From Blastomussa wellsi (Eukaryota; Cnidaria; Anthozoa; Scleractinia; Plerogyridae), in assembly GCA_947652115.1 (NCBI GenBank), contig OX393565.1:19439991-19503990 (forward strand): a stretch of DNA of 64,000 nt, in the 5' to 3' direction. A program made the position numbers and the translations under genes. Of this stretch, positions 53,494-64,000 are shown in pieces (position 1 is the first letter of the stretch; each line of letters begins with the position of its first letter). The notes under the pieces were generated by a model. That model ran no database searches and was not told where the DNA came from. It worked only from the letters and a program-made list of their open reading frames with translations.

Positions 53494-54110
53494 GGCGTTA
53501 ACGAAAACGAGGGAAGGGGAAAAGTGGAGGGATAGAGCCTTGTTTCACTGTTAGAGTGCTAAGCTTTGCGCGCGAGACGAAGGAAAAATAATTATGTTCT
53601 TTATAACTTTATGTGCCCCGTCCGAAAAGTGAGGTCACTCAAACGTAAAAAAGTGTGAAATCACACTTCCTTTGTTCCCTTCGGCTTGCGGACAACATAT
53701 TTTCTTTCGTATTCATTGCGCCAGTGGCTGTATATTTGAAGACGGCGTCAAATTGGCGTTAACGAAAACGAGGGAAGGGGAAAAGTGGAGGGATAGAGCC
53801 TTGTTTCACTGTTAGAGTGCTAAGCTTTGCGCGCGAGACGAAGGAAAAATAATTATGTTCTTTATAACTTTATGTGCCCCGTCCGAAAAGTGAGGTCACT
53901 CAAACGTATAAAAGTGTGAAATCACACTTCCTTTGTTCCCTTCGGCTTGCGGACAACATATTTTCTTTCGTATTCATTGCGCCAGTGGCTGTATATTTGA
54001 AGACGGCGTCAAATTTTATAATCGCTTTGCACGTTATAAATGGAGTTAAGGAAAAGGAGCGAAAGGGAAAAGCGGAGGATTTGAACTTTGATTCACTGTT
54101 AAAGTTCTTA
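53494..54110. repeat. 261-bp tandem repeat, two near-identical units and a diverged third
   Basis: GGCGTTAACGAAAACGAGGG occurs at 53494 and 53755, and the units between differ at about one base (CGTAAAAAAGTG against CGTATAAAAGTG). A third, diverged and partial unit starts near 54016 (GGAGTTAAGGAAAAGGAGCG near 54042). Each full unit holds AGTGTGAAATCACACT, a near-palindrome. It lies about 160 bp upstream of the TATA-like box of the chromodomain gene. Confidence 0.85.
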
Positions 54111-54835
54111 CCATGATAACGTGCCAACTTAACAGACACTTAAATGATTCGACTGTGAACTAGCCGTTTGTTAGTCAAATACAAATGTAACTTCCAAGTT
54201 TGATTGCGAAAGCGCCACTGCTCTTCCCAGTAGATCACGACACCCACGGATTTTTTTTTTTTTGTAATGTTTCATGAGTGTTCGAAAAGTTTTATTGAAA
54301 CTATTGTGCGTAATTTTTCGCTTGGTTACTGTCCAGACCTCGCTCTTCTTGTCACAAACTTCCCCAACCCACCCCCTTTGGATGGGTCCAAGCTGCAACA
54401 ATCGTTACAACACCCTCCCCCACAAAGGCAGTGTTTGTAACACTTATCGCTTCCGAAGATATTTGAATTTCGCGCTCGGTGAACTGGCTACGCGTCGGTG
54501 ATTCCTAACCTTTGTCTTGCGAACAATAGAAACCCTTTCCTTCAAACAATAGAAAAGGCCATAAAAGGAGTGAAAGCTTAACTTATTGTTCTGCAAAATC
54601 CTAACCAAAAGTTTGATACGCGGCATTGAAGAACAGGGCGACTGAAAGATAACAATGCATTAACTACAATCGGAGACATAATACCCTGGGGCACTTATTT
54701 AAACAACGGTTAAGTGGCCTCTCGTTACGATTTCTAAGAAATTGAGAAGCCCCCGGCACTTTTCCCCCAGAATGATGTTACAGAATAGAAGTGCAAATAA
54801 CAGACGAGTGTTAAGTATTAGCTGTTGTAAAAAAC
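54111..54835. other. Intron spacer; no gene seen
   Basis: Nothing recognised. Confidence 0.35.
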
Positions 54836-54965
54836 ATTATCATCAATATACGCGGCCAAATTGAAATCCGGCCTCGTAAAAACACATGCTGTGCGGGCAG
54901 CAACGGACCTGAAGCGTGTGTTTTAATGAGGCCCGATTTCAATTTGGCCGCGTATATTGATAATA
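54836..54965. repeat. Palindromic MITE
   Basis: ATCAATATACGCGGCCAAAT and its complement ATTTGGCCGCGTATATTGAT-type arm surround a short centre; AACACATGC pairs with GCGTGTGTT. A half copy is at 46606. Confidence 0.8.
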
Positions 54966-55010
54966 GTTGGTAACAACTAGCTTTATTTTGTTCTTGCAAT
55001 CAGACCTCAC

Positions 55011-55340
55011 CTTGATGCTAAAATGATGCCAAGTGTTGTTTCCGTTGCACTCCGTAAAGTTTCTGTACTTATCAGACGATAGCAACTCACACAAAAGTTG
55101 TCCTTCGGCTCCTTTGGAGGCGGCCAGGTTTACAGAAAAGCACAACGGATTGCTGAGGCATTCAAAAGTGCAATCGAAGACATCATACACGGTGAAAATG
55201 CCAACTCTTGATACATTCAGATAATGGAACTCATCTTTAGAAAACTGACGCTGCTTAAAAGTGCGACTGAATGACGTACCATCGCTTGGCAAAGTATATA
55301 TTTCTGTGATGAGAACAACAAGAACGCTGACTTCAATCAT
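55011..55340 (-). CDS. Secreted PAN-EGF protein, first exon (signal peptide and PAN/Apple domain)
   Basis: 110 codons on the minus strand, ATG at 55340, donor ATCAAG|GTGAGG at 55011/55010 (phase 0). Residues 1-18 (MIEVSVLVVLITEIYTLP) form a signal peptide. Residues about 25-110 form a PAN/Apple module: FDCTFECLSNPLCFSVNLAA, GQLLCELL, FTECNG and HHFSIK with the expected cysteine ladder. PAN modules bind proteins or sugars outside the cell. With the EGF exon (50376) and the last exon (41809-42327), all on this strand and in this order, it forms one gene of at least 13.5 kb; the linking exons are not all identified. Confidence 0.8.
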
Positions 55341-58202
55341 ATAAATGTACGTAAATGCATTAAAAAAACGTATTGAAACTTAAGCCATGATGGAGGTGTG
55401 TGGTTGGGTGGAAGAATATTATCATACATTCTGAGGTTGCGGAACACTACTTTAAAGTCGGCGCCAGAAATCTAAAAATGAAAATTAGTTTTCATTCATA
55501 TGGAAAGCAAAACTAATTCCATCAGAAAACTTTCGCACTTAGACTTTGAAATAGAGGCTCAAGGGAACTCGGAAATGGCCTATTGGAGGGGAGAGGCTCC
55601 ATCTCCGTTCTGGTGGTCGATACTCAAATTTTGAGAATTTTTACATCCACCTTCGCATTGATGTTCCTTGGACTCATCTTTATAATGAATTTGCGATATA
55701 ATTTCACCGTCATTGAAATAACCAAAATATCTGACAATAGGAGTCATGGGCTCTTGCAACGGACTTACTCTACCTAATAGTCACTTTGGTTTCATTCCAT
55801 GATTCATTTTGTATTTAGTGAAAACAGACACCAGTAATCTATCATTAACCAGTTTTTGTGTTATAAAATACAATATATAAAGGGAATAAGAAAACCAAAA
55901 ATATATATATTCCAAAGCAAATGAACTAACTTTTCTAACAGACTGCTTTAGTTAAAGCGTATTTTTTATATTAACGGATTAAAGCATATCACAAACAGTA
56001 AAATTATGGAAAACATGTGCAATAAGATGGAACAGCACTAACCTTGCGTTTCCACGGACATCAGAGCAAAAGAAAGTAACATAATGGGCCAGATAAAAAC
56101 TGAAAACATGCCACAATTTTTTTTACCACGAGAAGCTGGGAAACGGACTAGCAATTGCGCCTAAAGCTGAAAACGTCCAACTAAATATTCCTTTAGCCTG
56201 CAGTGAGAGAAGTTCATTGGCTGATAGCTCGCAGCCCCCATTAGTCTAGGGATTAGTAGATTACTTATTGCCCGTTCGTTTTGCATATTTTTGTTTAAAT
56301 CAGAGGCACTTTTTTGGCAGGGATTAAGCAACGATCAATTATTGATTATCGATTTAACATTCTGTACTGGAAATTGAAAATTACTTTTAACGATGTAAGA
56401 TCTTTTCCCATGCAACTGACGTACTCATACTTAAGTATAATTATCAGAAGTGCGCGTTTCAACATATTTATTTTAAAATATGAATATACACTCAGTAAAG
56501 GCCACTAAAAATAAGGAATGGTCCAGCTAATAACATGACAAAGGCAAGAAGAGAAGGGAGTGGCAATGCGGACTTAATAAATTTTCTCTCTATAATAAAA
56601 ATTTCATGAGCCGCGATAACCCGAGCCTTCAAAGGAAATCGAAAAAGGTTCCAGTTATTGCGTGGGTGTTTGAGTTATCTAGAGTGAAATAAGTAAGAAA
56701 AATGTCGTCCTGTCAGGGGCACCCCACGAGTCTATTCCTCGTTTTGTATGTTCCCAGCGTAAATGATTTCGGGCTGGCAAAATTCTTCAGTATGTGTTTT
56801 TTCATGGGAGGTGTCACTGAAAAATACGACTTTTGCGCTGGCTGATTGAAACTCGGAAGGGCGATTGAAGAAACTGCTCGACAAAGGCTCGGGTCACGTG
56901 ACATTTCCGCGTGTTTGTTGTGTGTTCTAATTGCTGGCTGGGGAAAACTTATGGATCATGTGCTGTCAAAAAAGAACAGATTTTTTTTTCCAGGTAACAC
57001 TCAAAAACACCAGCCCTGAAAATGTTTTAATATCATATATTGTCATTCATTTGGTTAAAACAATGCATTTTGCTACAGTTTATTCGTTGTTCTGTCCTGC
57101 ATAGGAAATCAGAAAAGGTTTGAGTTAGCGGACGTTAATTGGGGGTTAGCGTAATCGAGAAATTATGTTGTCTTTGTATTGTATTACATTTTAGTCTTTC
57201 AGCATCTTAGCTGAGCTACAAATAATTGATTAGGATTTTGCTTCTTCATCTCATTCTGGATAATATTCTTAAAATTTCTAGTTATGGTGCATATTTCTGT
57301 CGAAAAAAGAGGATAGACCTTGGCCTGATTATTTTTGTAATTTCCATTACGTTCGACATACAGATAAATCTGTAGGAACAATGCAAACTCTGGAACATTG
57401 TGCTTGATAATGGTAAACTTAATCTCTGAGACTTACATAAAGATACTGTACCTTTCCAAATCAACATGTGCGGAGGTTTTACTTAACAAATTGACGGCAG
57501 TATCGTATGTCTTGTCAAAGTAGCTGTGCACCAACGAGGTGAGCCGAGTTGATACACAAACTCCTTTGACAATGTTTTTTTTTTACCATAACAAAACGAG
57601 GCCAAAAAGATTAAGCGCAGACTCGCCTTCGAGCGCTAAGTAAAAGTGCGAGCAAAAACCTGAAATTCTTCAGCGAAAACGATTTCGAAATCTAAAGCAT
57701 CACAATCTAAAAACTACGTAAAGTAACCCAAAGGCAAAATGTAGAAATAGGATTTAAATAAGTTGAAAACCCGCTGAATTTCTACATAGTTCAGTCCGCT
57801 TGTATTACTGTGGAAGAACACAGCAAAAATGAACAGTTCCATTGATCGAATCGCACGTCAAACTTTGGCGTTTTCCGCTGTATTGGTGAATTCAATCCGA
57901 AATAATATTCCTCTTACTACCAAGGGCTATTTTCCCTCGAAGCTTCGCTTCTCGGGCAAACATTTCTTCTAAGAGCATCAAATTTCCGCAGGGCAGCTAT
58001 CAGCCGATAGTTCCTCAACAAAAACACTATGTTCCAATATGTTATCGTTTAAAACCAAAAAAAGACGAAGCAATGCATGTTTATACTTTCATCACAAACA
58101 ACATTTGCTTTAAAATTACCAAAACCTCTGGACTAAAACTTGCAATTTTTTTGCAAAGATCAAGGAATTAATAGCGAAAGCTTTAGAATAACCTCTTTTT
58201 TA
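55341..58202. other. Intergenic, no gene seen
   Basis: 2.9 kb of AT-rich DNA. Short frames on both strands have no family signal. It should contain the promoter of the PAN-EGF gene, but no site was identified with confidence. Confidence 0.4.
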
Positions 58203-58275
58203 AAGTGGAATCTCAATTTATCAAGCCCTCGATTTCTCGAACCTCTCCATAACTCGAAACAAAATTGATTTCAAG
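58203..58275. repeat. Pogo/Tigger-like terminal fragment
   Basis: CAATTTATCAAGCCCTCGATTTCTCGAACC-type sequence followed by CTCTCCATAACTCGAAAC resembles the end of Pogo/Tigger DNA elements. No partner end was found. It lies just past the 3' end of the TPR-CHAT ORF. Confidence 0.5.
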
Positions 58276-58349
58276 CCAAATTGTCCTATAAAAGCTAGAA
58301 ACAAACTAAACCGTAAAATTTTTGATAAAAAGTGCTTCTCGCGATGTGC

Positions 58350-61094
58350 TTATTGATATTCTCCAAATTCTACGGTGACGTCATCCCCAATGAGCACAAA
58401 CGGAGCCCAATGCTTTACAGCACTGAACTTCTCTGACTCTCTCAGACATTTCATAGCCCTGTTAAGAGCTATGCTGACACTGCAACCCCCACCCAAGTGT
58501 TTGTAGAAACTCTTCATAAACTCCATAGTGGCTTCGTCATCAATTGCCCAGAGTGACACCAGAACAGAACGAGCACCAGCACCCAGGAAAGCCCGCCCAA
58601 TACCGACCACGCCCTCAGCTGTAACCTTCCCTTGAGCACTGTGACAGCAACTAAGAACGACAAGTCTTGATCGTAGTTGAACAGCTCGTACATCTGATAT
58701 TGTTAACAAGTAATCCTCGTCTTTAGGGATTTTGGACGCCCTTGCAGGATTTGGAGCTAAGGCAATCTCACCAGCTTCCATATCACCATGAGCTGCAATG
58801 TGCACCAAGGCAGCTGAGGCGATTCGTTTCAACACCTCATCTTTAGTTGCATCACTTCCTGTGAGCGGTTTGGTGTTAAGAATCTCGCCTATCATTTGTA
58901 CTTCTTCTCTAGCTCGTGGCAAGGAAGATAACTTGACGCGTTTTCCCCGCATTCTCTTAACTTCATCCACACATGGATCGCCCACGAGCAGCGCCCCAAC
59001 CTTATTGTGGAAGTCCTCGGGACAATCTGAAATAAGTTTTAAAGTTGTAAGCGACGGAATGATGCGGATCCTGGTAGATTCACTTAGGTATCTGGAAGTC
59101 CCATCTACACACGCAGCGTAAGGGACCAAGCTCAGTGGACCATCTGGGACAATGATTAACTCATTGTCTTCGAGTATGCTTGCAATTGGGCTAATTATAG
59201 AATCAAACAACATACGCAAAGAATTGTTCTTGCAATCGACTTTTGCGCGAGACGGTTCCTTGGGAAACGGTGACTGGTCTTCTTCGTCTTCTAGCTCATC
59301 AAGTGAACGATTCTCGCATTTAACACTAACGCAAACTTCAATTTCTTCAAAGGCCTTTTCCATTAGCAAGGTGGCATCTTCGATGGTCGCTCTTGCAAAA
59401 TGGACATCGTTACCCTTGAGTACCCAAAAATTAATCGTGTTACCTTCCAGTGCCATAAAAACTGTTTGTGTACATATTCCAGTTAATATGTTAGAGGCTG
59501 TTTCTTCAGGTAAAAATTCCTCAGAAGTTGACAATTTACAATCATATTGTAATTTCATGAGATCCATCAACGCCTGGGCTCTTCCTCGCTCAGCAACAAG
59601 CAAAGCCTCGTCAGTGTTTTGAAGTCTTACTAGAATACTCCAAAGCGAGGTGTAGGCATATTGGCAGGCATCTCGAAAGGTTATTTTCCACACATCTTCG
59701 AACTGAAGTAGAGCTCTCATATCATCGTATTGTTTAACACTGGATCGATAATTAGCAAGAGCTTCATGTAAAGCACCAGAGAATTCAAAATCACATCCTA
59801 GAAAATAGAATGCCCGACCCGCTCCATCTCTTTGCCCCAGTTCTTTGGCAATGCTAAGATCTTGCTTGTGATACTCGATTGCCTGTTTAAAATCACCCAG
59901 GCTCTGGTAAGCATTGCCAAGATTGCCAAAGGCAGCTCCTTCTCCAGCTTTGTCCCCCAGTTCTTTGGCAATTTTTAGATCTTGCTTGTGGTATTCGATT
60001 GCTTGCAAATAATCACCCAGACTCTGGTAAGCATTGCCAAGATTGCCGTAAGAACGTCCTTCTCCATCTCTCTGCCCTAGTTCTTTGGCAATGCTAAGAC
60101 GAATGTTGTGGTGTTCAATAGCTTGTTGAAAATCTCTTAACCTCTGGTAAGCGTTGCCAAGGTTGCCATGAGCAGCTCCTTCTCCAGCTCTGTCCCCCAG
60201 TTCTTTGGTAATACGAAGATCTTTCTTGTGGTACTGTATGGCTTGTTTAAAATCACCCAGCATTTGATACGCATTGCCGAGGTTACAATATGTTCGGCCT
60301 TCTCCATCTTGTTGGCCCAGTTCTTTGACGATGGTAAGACTCAGGTTGTGGTACTCAATAGCCCGTTTAAGATCACCTAGACTCTGGTAAGCATTGCCAA
60401 TATTGCCATAGGCACGCCCTTCTTCATCTCTCTGCCCCAGTTCTTTGGAAATGCTAAGGCTTTGCTTCTGGTACTCAATGGCTTGCTTAAAATTACCCAA
60501 ACTCTGGTAAGCATTGCCAAGGTTTCCATATATACGCCCTTCTTGGTATCTCTGCCCCAGTTCTTTGGTAATACTAAGGTCTTGTTTGTGATACTCTATG
60601 GCTTGTTTAAAGTCACCCAGACCCTGGAAAGCATTTCCAAGATTTCCACAAACAGCTCCTTCCCCAGCCCTGTCGCCTAGTTCTCGGGAAATGCAGAGAT
60701 CTTGCTTATGGTATTCAATGGCTTTTTTAAAATCACCGAGACTCTGGTAAGCATTTCCAAGATTACCATAGGCAACTCCTTCTCCATCCTTGTCTACCAT
60801 TTCTTTAGTAATACTTAGATGCTGGTTGTGGTACTCAATGGCTTGTTTAAACTCACCCAGGCACTGGTAAGCAATGCCCAAGCAAGCATAGGCTCCTCCT
60901 TCACCATCTCTCCGCCCCAGTTCTCTTGCAATGGTAAGACTTTGGTTGTGGTACTCAATGGCTTGTTTAAAGTCACCCAGGTCTTGATAGGCATTACCAA
61001 GCTCGAAATAAGCACGTCCTTCAGTCGTTGTATCACCCAGTTCTTTGGCAATGGAAAGATGTTGTTTCCAGTCCTCTATCTGTCTTTTTATCAT
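58350..61094 (-). CDS. Tandem-TPR protein with C-terminal CHAT peptidase-like domain
   Basis: 914 residues in one exon. Residues 7-446 are 11 units of exactly 40 residues ([14 protein letters not shown] then [17 protein letters not shown]), TPR repeats of the GPSM/TTC28 kind; the DNA keeps a 120-bp period. Residues about 600-910 are a CHAT domain, a caspase-like fold: candidate His769 in VHIAAHGD and Cys817 in [11 protein letters not shown], with [15 protein letters not shown] and [11 protein letters not shown]. An acidic linker (DELEDEEDQ) lies between. An in-frame TAA 15 bp before the ATG fixes the start unless an upstream exon splices in. Known: CHAT means Caspase HetF Associated with TPRs; such proteins are many in corals, and some bacterial ones are proteases switched on through the TPR part. 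A sensing or protease role is inferred. No signal peptide or membrane segment. Confidence 0.9.
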   Translation of the reverse strand: MIKRQIEDWKQHLSIAKELGDTTTEGRAYFELGNAYQDLGDFKQAIEYHNQSLTIARELGRRDGEGGAYACLGIAYQCLGEFKQAIEYHNQHLSITKEMVDKDGEGVAYGNLGNAYQSLGDFKKAIEYHKQDLCISRELGDRAGEGAVCGNLGNAFQGLGDFKQAIEYHKQDLSITKELGQRYQEGRIYGNLGNAYQSLGNFKQAIEYQKQSLSISKELGQRDEEGRAYGNIGNAYQSLGDLKRAIEYHNLSLTIVKELGQQDGEGRTYCNLGNAYQMLGDFKQAIQYHKKDLRITKELGDRAGEGAAHGNLGNAYQRLRDFQQAIEHHNIRLSIAKELGQRDGEGRSYGNLGNAYQSLGDYLQAIEYHKQDLKIAKELGDKAGEGAAFGNLGNAYQSLGDFKQAIEYHKQDLSIAKELGQRDGAGRAFYFLGCDFEFSGALHEALANYRSSVKQYDDMRALLQFEDVWKITFRDACQYAYTSLWSILVRLQNTDEALLVAERGRAQALMDLMKLQYDCKLSTSEEFLPEETASNILTGICTQTVFMALEGNTINFWVLKGNDVHFARATIEDATLLMEKAFEEIEVCVSVKCENRSLDELEDEEDQSPFPKEPSRAKVDCKNNSLRMLFDSIISPIASILEDNELIIVPDGPLSLVPYAACVDGTSRYLSESTRIRIIPSLTTLKLISDCPEDFHNKVGALLVGDPCVDEVKRMRGKRVKLSSLPRAREEVQMIGEILNTKPLTGSDATKDEVLKRIASAALVHIAAHGDMEAGEIALAPNPARASKIPKDEDYLLTISDVRAVQLRSRLVVLSCCHSAQGKVTAEGVVGIGRAFLGAGARSVLVSLWAIDDEATMEFMKSFYKHLGGGCSVSIALNRAMKCLRESEKFSAVKHWAPFVLIGDDVTVEFGEYQ

Positions 61095-61364
61095 GTTTGT
61101 ATATGCTTGTTAACGTGTCAAATTTGCTTGTCGTCTTTGGAGTACGGGCCTAGTAAACATCAAATAAGAAAATAGATCTTGGAGGGGTAATAGACGTTAT
61201 TAAAAACTAGCTATGGTATATTGAATTTCCTGAGTTTTGATTGGTTGAGAGGCAATGGTATATGAGCTCATATACCATTGACCTACCAAAAAGGTACGTG
61301 TGCGCGTAAAAGAATGCATTTTTACAATGTTTGCACAATATTTTTGTTTTTGTTTTTAATAAAA

Positions 61365-61398
<34 letters not shown>

Positions 61399-61660
61399 AT
61401 TAGATCTACCATCTAATATCCAACGCGCGCTCGTGGAATAATTTCTAATTATTCACGTTAGCCGCCATGTTTTTTTTTTTCACGTTGTGGTGCGAATTAG
61501 GCACGTCAATTGTGAGACAAGCCTAAATTTATAAATTTCAGCTGGTTTCTTATCATATCTGATAATTTTTTCATAGGCAGGTACAAACGTCGGACCGGAT
61601 AAGCTCGGATCGCTGATTTAACTAAGAACAGCAGCTATTGAAGAACGAGACATACAACAA
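61095..61660. other. Upstream flank of the TPR-CHAT gene with two palindromes
   Basis: GGTATATGAGCTCATATACC near 61256 is a perfect 20-bp palindrome. ATTATTCCACTCGCGCTTGT near 61367, with TTGGATAT, pairs with the complement up to about 61443. The promoter was not identified. Confidence 0.5.
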
Positions 61661-61820
61661 AAGACCATGCCAATTTTGATATTTTAAAATTCAGCCTTAA
61701 ACAATAGACCTCAGCACGAGGCTCCGGGGTATAATTATAGAGTTTGTGGGATTTATTCCCCGGAGCCTCGCAGTGATGTCTATTGTTTTAGGCTGAATAT
61801 TAAAATATCGAAATTGGTCT
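61661..61820. repeat. Palindromic MITE (AGACCAATT family)
   Basis: CCAATTTTGATATTTTAAAA on the left pairs with TTAAAATATCGAAATTGG on the right; inside, CGAGGCTCCGGGG pairs with CCCCGGAGCCTCG. The end sequence is shared with 37870-38030. Confidence 0.75.
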
Positions 61821-62232
61821 ATTGTTGCAATTCTTATTCAAATGAGCGATTCGAGCTGATTTGCATCATAATATGAAAGCCTTAATGGTGGCTATCGTGA
61901 ATATGGTGTAATGGGATGTCTTAACATTTCCATGTCCCCTTATCAATGTAACTATCTAGTGGTTTAGTGCTGCTTGTACTTTTCTTCAATTATTAGTGAT
62001 GGATTTTTGTGTTGCAAATTCTCGTCAGGAACGATGGCTTCCACAGGTCTATTTCAAATAAACTTTTACTTTCCACTGTCAGAAATATAAAGTAAGTTTC
62101 AACTGTTTATTACTTTGGCCAATCGTGAAGGACGGAAACAATCCAGTGAACCAATCAAAACGTGAAGTAATTACAAAACGCGGGAAAACGAGCGAGCGCG
62201 AGTCACGATTGGTTTTGGTTTGCTCCTGATTA
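61821..62232. other. No gene seen
   Basis: Nothing recognised. Confidence 0.35.
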
Positions 62233-62674
62233 CGGCCTCTTCATATGAGCCCGGTTGGCTGGGCTGACTCGGTTACCGGGACGAATTTTGTCTTCGGTCC
62301 ATATGAGGAATTTTAGCCCGGTTGAATGAGATAAAATTCGATAAACAAAAACAAATGCGCAACAACGTTGTATCGTTTGCAACTATCGTAGCTTTTTCGA
62401 CTCTTGTGACTTCACTAACAAAGACAAATCGCATAATTCTGAAGTAGAAATTCATATTAGGCAAAATTATGCCATTTTGGCCACTCTGTTGCGAAAGTGA
62501 AGCTATTTTGTCAAGATTTTGCCGAGATCTCGGTTGGAATAACCGAGATCTCGGCAACCGAGCTATCCCACCTTCTCATATGAACACTCCGAAATTTTTA
62601 GAAAGGATTTAGTGGCGTGCCGAGATCTCGGAAAACGGGCCAGCCCGGTCAACCGGGATCATATGAAGAGGCCC
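62233..62674. repeat. MITE with GGCCTCTTCATATGA ends
   Basis: CGGCCTCTTCATATGAGCCC at 62233 pairs with GGGATCATATGAAGAGGCCC ending near 62674. CCGAGATCTCGG-type palindromes occur in the right half. 442 bp, non-coding. Confidence 0.75.
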
Positions 62675-64000
62675 TTAGTTGAAAAAGTGGCGCGAGATCA
62701 AACACTGAGCGTAGTAATTCAAAGTCGCTAACCAAATGTGACAGCAGATGGAAAACGCTTAGGGCCGAATCGCACCAGAGCCAGACAAATCTAATCTTGT
62801 TTTCGAGTCTGCTAAACATTCCAGAGGACGACCAAACTTCAAAGGTTCCAATGTCCTGCTCCGAGGCACGACAAATGGGGCCAAACAACCGAGAATACAA
62901 TAGCTCGTCACAGGGTTAATTACTCGGACCCAAACAGCTTTCCCTTTTGTTTCCCTCCGGGCTATTGTTTTTCTTTTTGTTCAAAAATTTTACTAGTCAT
63001 ACCCGTATCGGAATTCCACGACCCCAATGTTTACAAATAAAACTCTTATGACACTAGACCTTATAATTCTGTTTTGGTTAACGCTCGTGCAACTGTTTGA
63101 TGTCACGGTCGCTGGTCCAATATAACACTGTCTTATAATTTGCATTTTGTCCACTGGTGACGATAACCAAAATTTTGAAAAAAAGGAATTAAGCTTTACC
63201 AGCAATTTGGTTACGAAGAGTGCAATGATGGATTGCAAGAGAGCAAATATAGCAGTTTTGGAAATGTGAGAGAAATTACGGAAAATATCGACAAGTTCCG
63301 ACTGGAGGCCTCCAAAATGATGTTATAACTGAAAATTGATCGATTCAATTCAATGAACGAAAGGATAAACGTTGTAGAGGACAAAATTTTAACTTACCTT
63401 TGGTCGAAAAAGCAGCAAACGCGATGCAATTAAAGTCGGTTTCGTAAATTACAAGCAGTATTGTCTGCAGAGTCATTGTAGCATGAGCGGAAAGCTCGAC
63501 TAGACACAACGGCAACCACTGTCATGTCACGAGATCGATCGTATTTGCATACGTGATTTTATAACCACATCAAGCGTTTAAATAGTTGCAATTTCTGGAA
63601 TTCTTTTTATGTGAACTCTTCCATTGTCTGTTCTAAATACTTCTGTTCCAGTAGTTGGTAGCTGTCTTTTCGAGTCTGTTGGTTTAAATATAATAAACGA
63701 TAAAGTAACCGTAAAGAAAAGAATATGGAATGGCCGAGCCAATAGTTCTGGTACGAACATTTCTTGTGTAAGGGATAACCGGACAAAGACAAGCCACAGG
63801 AAGACAATCCTCTGAGTTCATTGAGGCCGCGTGGCGTGTCACGATGTTCTATTCTTAGTTTTCATGTGACGTCATAAAATTCTAAAATTTTCGCTGCCAC
63901 CAGGTGTAATGCTGGAGTCAATGTAAACCCCCCCCTCCCCCCCACCCCCACCCGGGACAACATGGGAATTTCTTACAACCTAATTTCAAATATGAACAAA
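62675..64000. other. No gene seen
   Basis: AT-rich, with short frames that lack family signal. A C-rich tract lies at 63928-63955. Confidence 0.35.

Noticed and set aside
53494..54015. CRISPR-like array
   Set aside because: The repeats are contiguous 261-bp units without spacers in an animal genome; this is a plain tandem duplication.

Overview
This is animal nuclear DNA, most like a stony coral or a close cnidarian relative. The host genes are intron-split and far apart, and nearly everything between them is mobile-element sequence of many classes: BEL/Pao LTR elements, RTE and Tx1/L1-type LINEs, Penelope-like elements, PIF/Harbinger, TTAA-flanked elements, tRNA-derived SINEs and many palindromic MITEs. 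The host families also fit a cnidarian: a large tandem-TPR plus CHAT protein, a secreted PAN-EGF protein with a coral-type C-terminal domain, and a P-loop GTPase with a coiled-coil tail. The species cannot be named from the sequence.

Layout. 1-3021: BEL element 1, minus strand, cut by the window start and inserted in the 5' LTR of BEL element 2 (3022-8866, plus). 11994-28237, possibly to 31558: a plus-strand GTPase-like gene. Exons 1, 2 and 3 join in perfect phase across introns of about 2.4 and 12.4 kb. The large intron holds a complete two-gene Harbinger transposon (16032-18947), a full-length RTE retrotransposon with intact target-site duplications (20834-24084) and several MITEs. Remnants of two Penelope-like elements with hammerhead-ribozyme-like motifs lie at 12739-13190 and 29205-29928. 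33463-38262: a direct segmental duplication whose two copies act as empty and filled sites for later insertions. 41809-55340: a minus-strand secreted PAN-EGF gene whose introns are full of LINE and DNA-element debris. Inside its EGF-to-PAN intron sits a compact intronless minus-strand chromodomain gene (52573-53256) that ends in a histone-type 3' stem-loop. 58350-61094: an intact single-exon TPR-CHAT gene, minus strand. 61.1-64 kb: palindromic repeats and no gene.

The least expected item is the chromodomain gene. It has a TATA-like box, a short inferred 5' leader, no introns and a 6-bp stem with TTTA loop followed by ACCACA 45 nt past the stop codon. That is the architecture of a replication-dependent histone gene on a protein that is not a histone. 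The second theme is the record of nested insertions (BEL in BEL, foldback in LINE, two TTAA elements in tandem at one site, three nested inverted-repeat elements), which can be ordered in time from the sequence alone.

Limits: splice sites were called by eye, families were recognised from memory of their motifs, and no database search or folding program was run.
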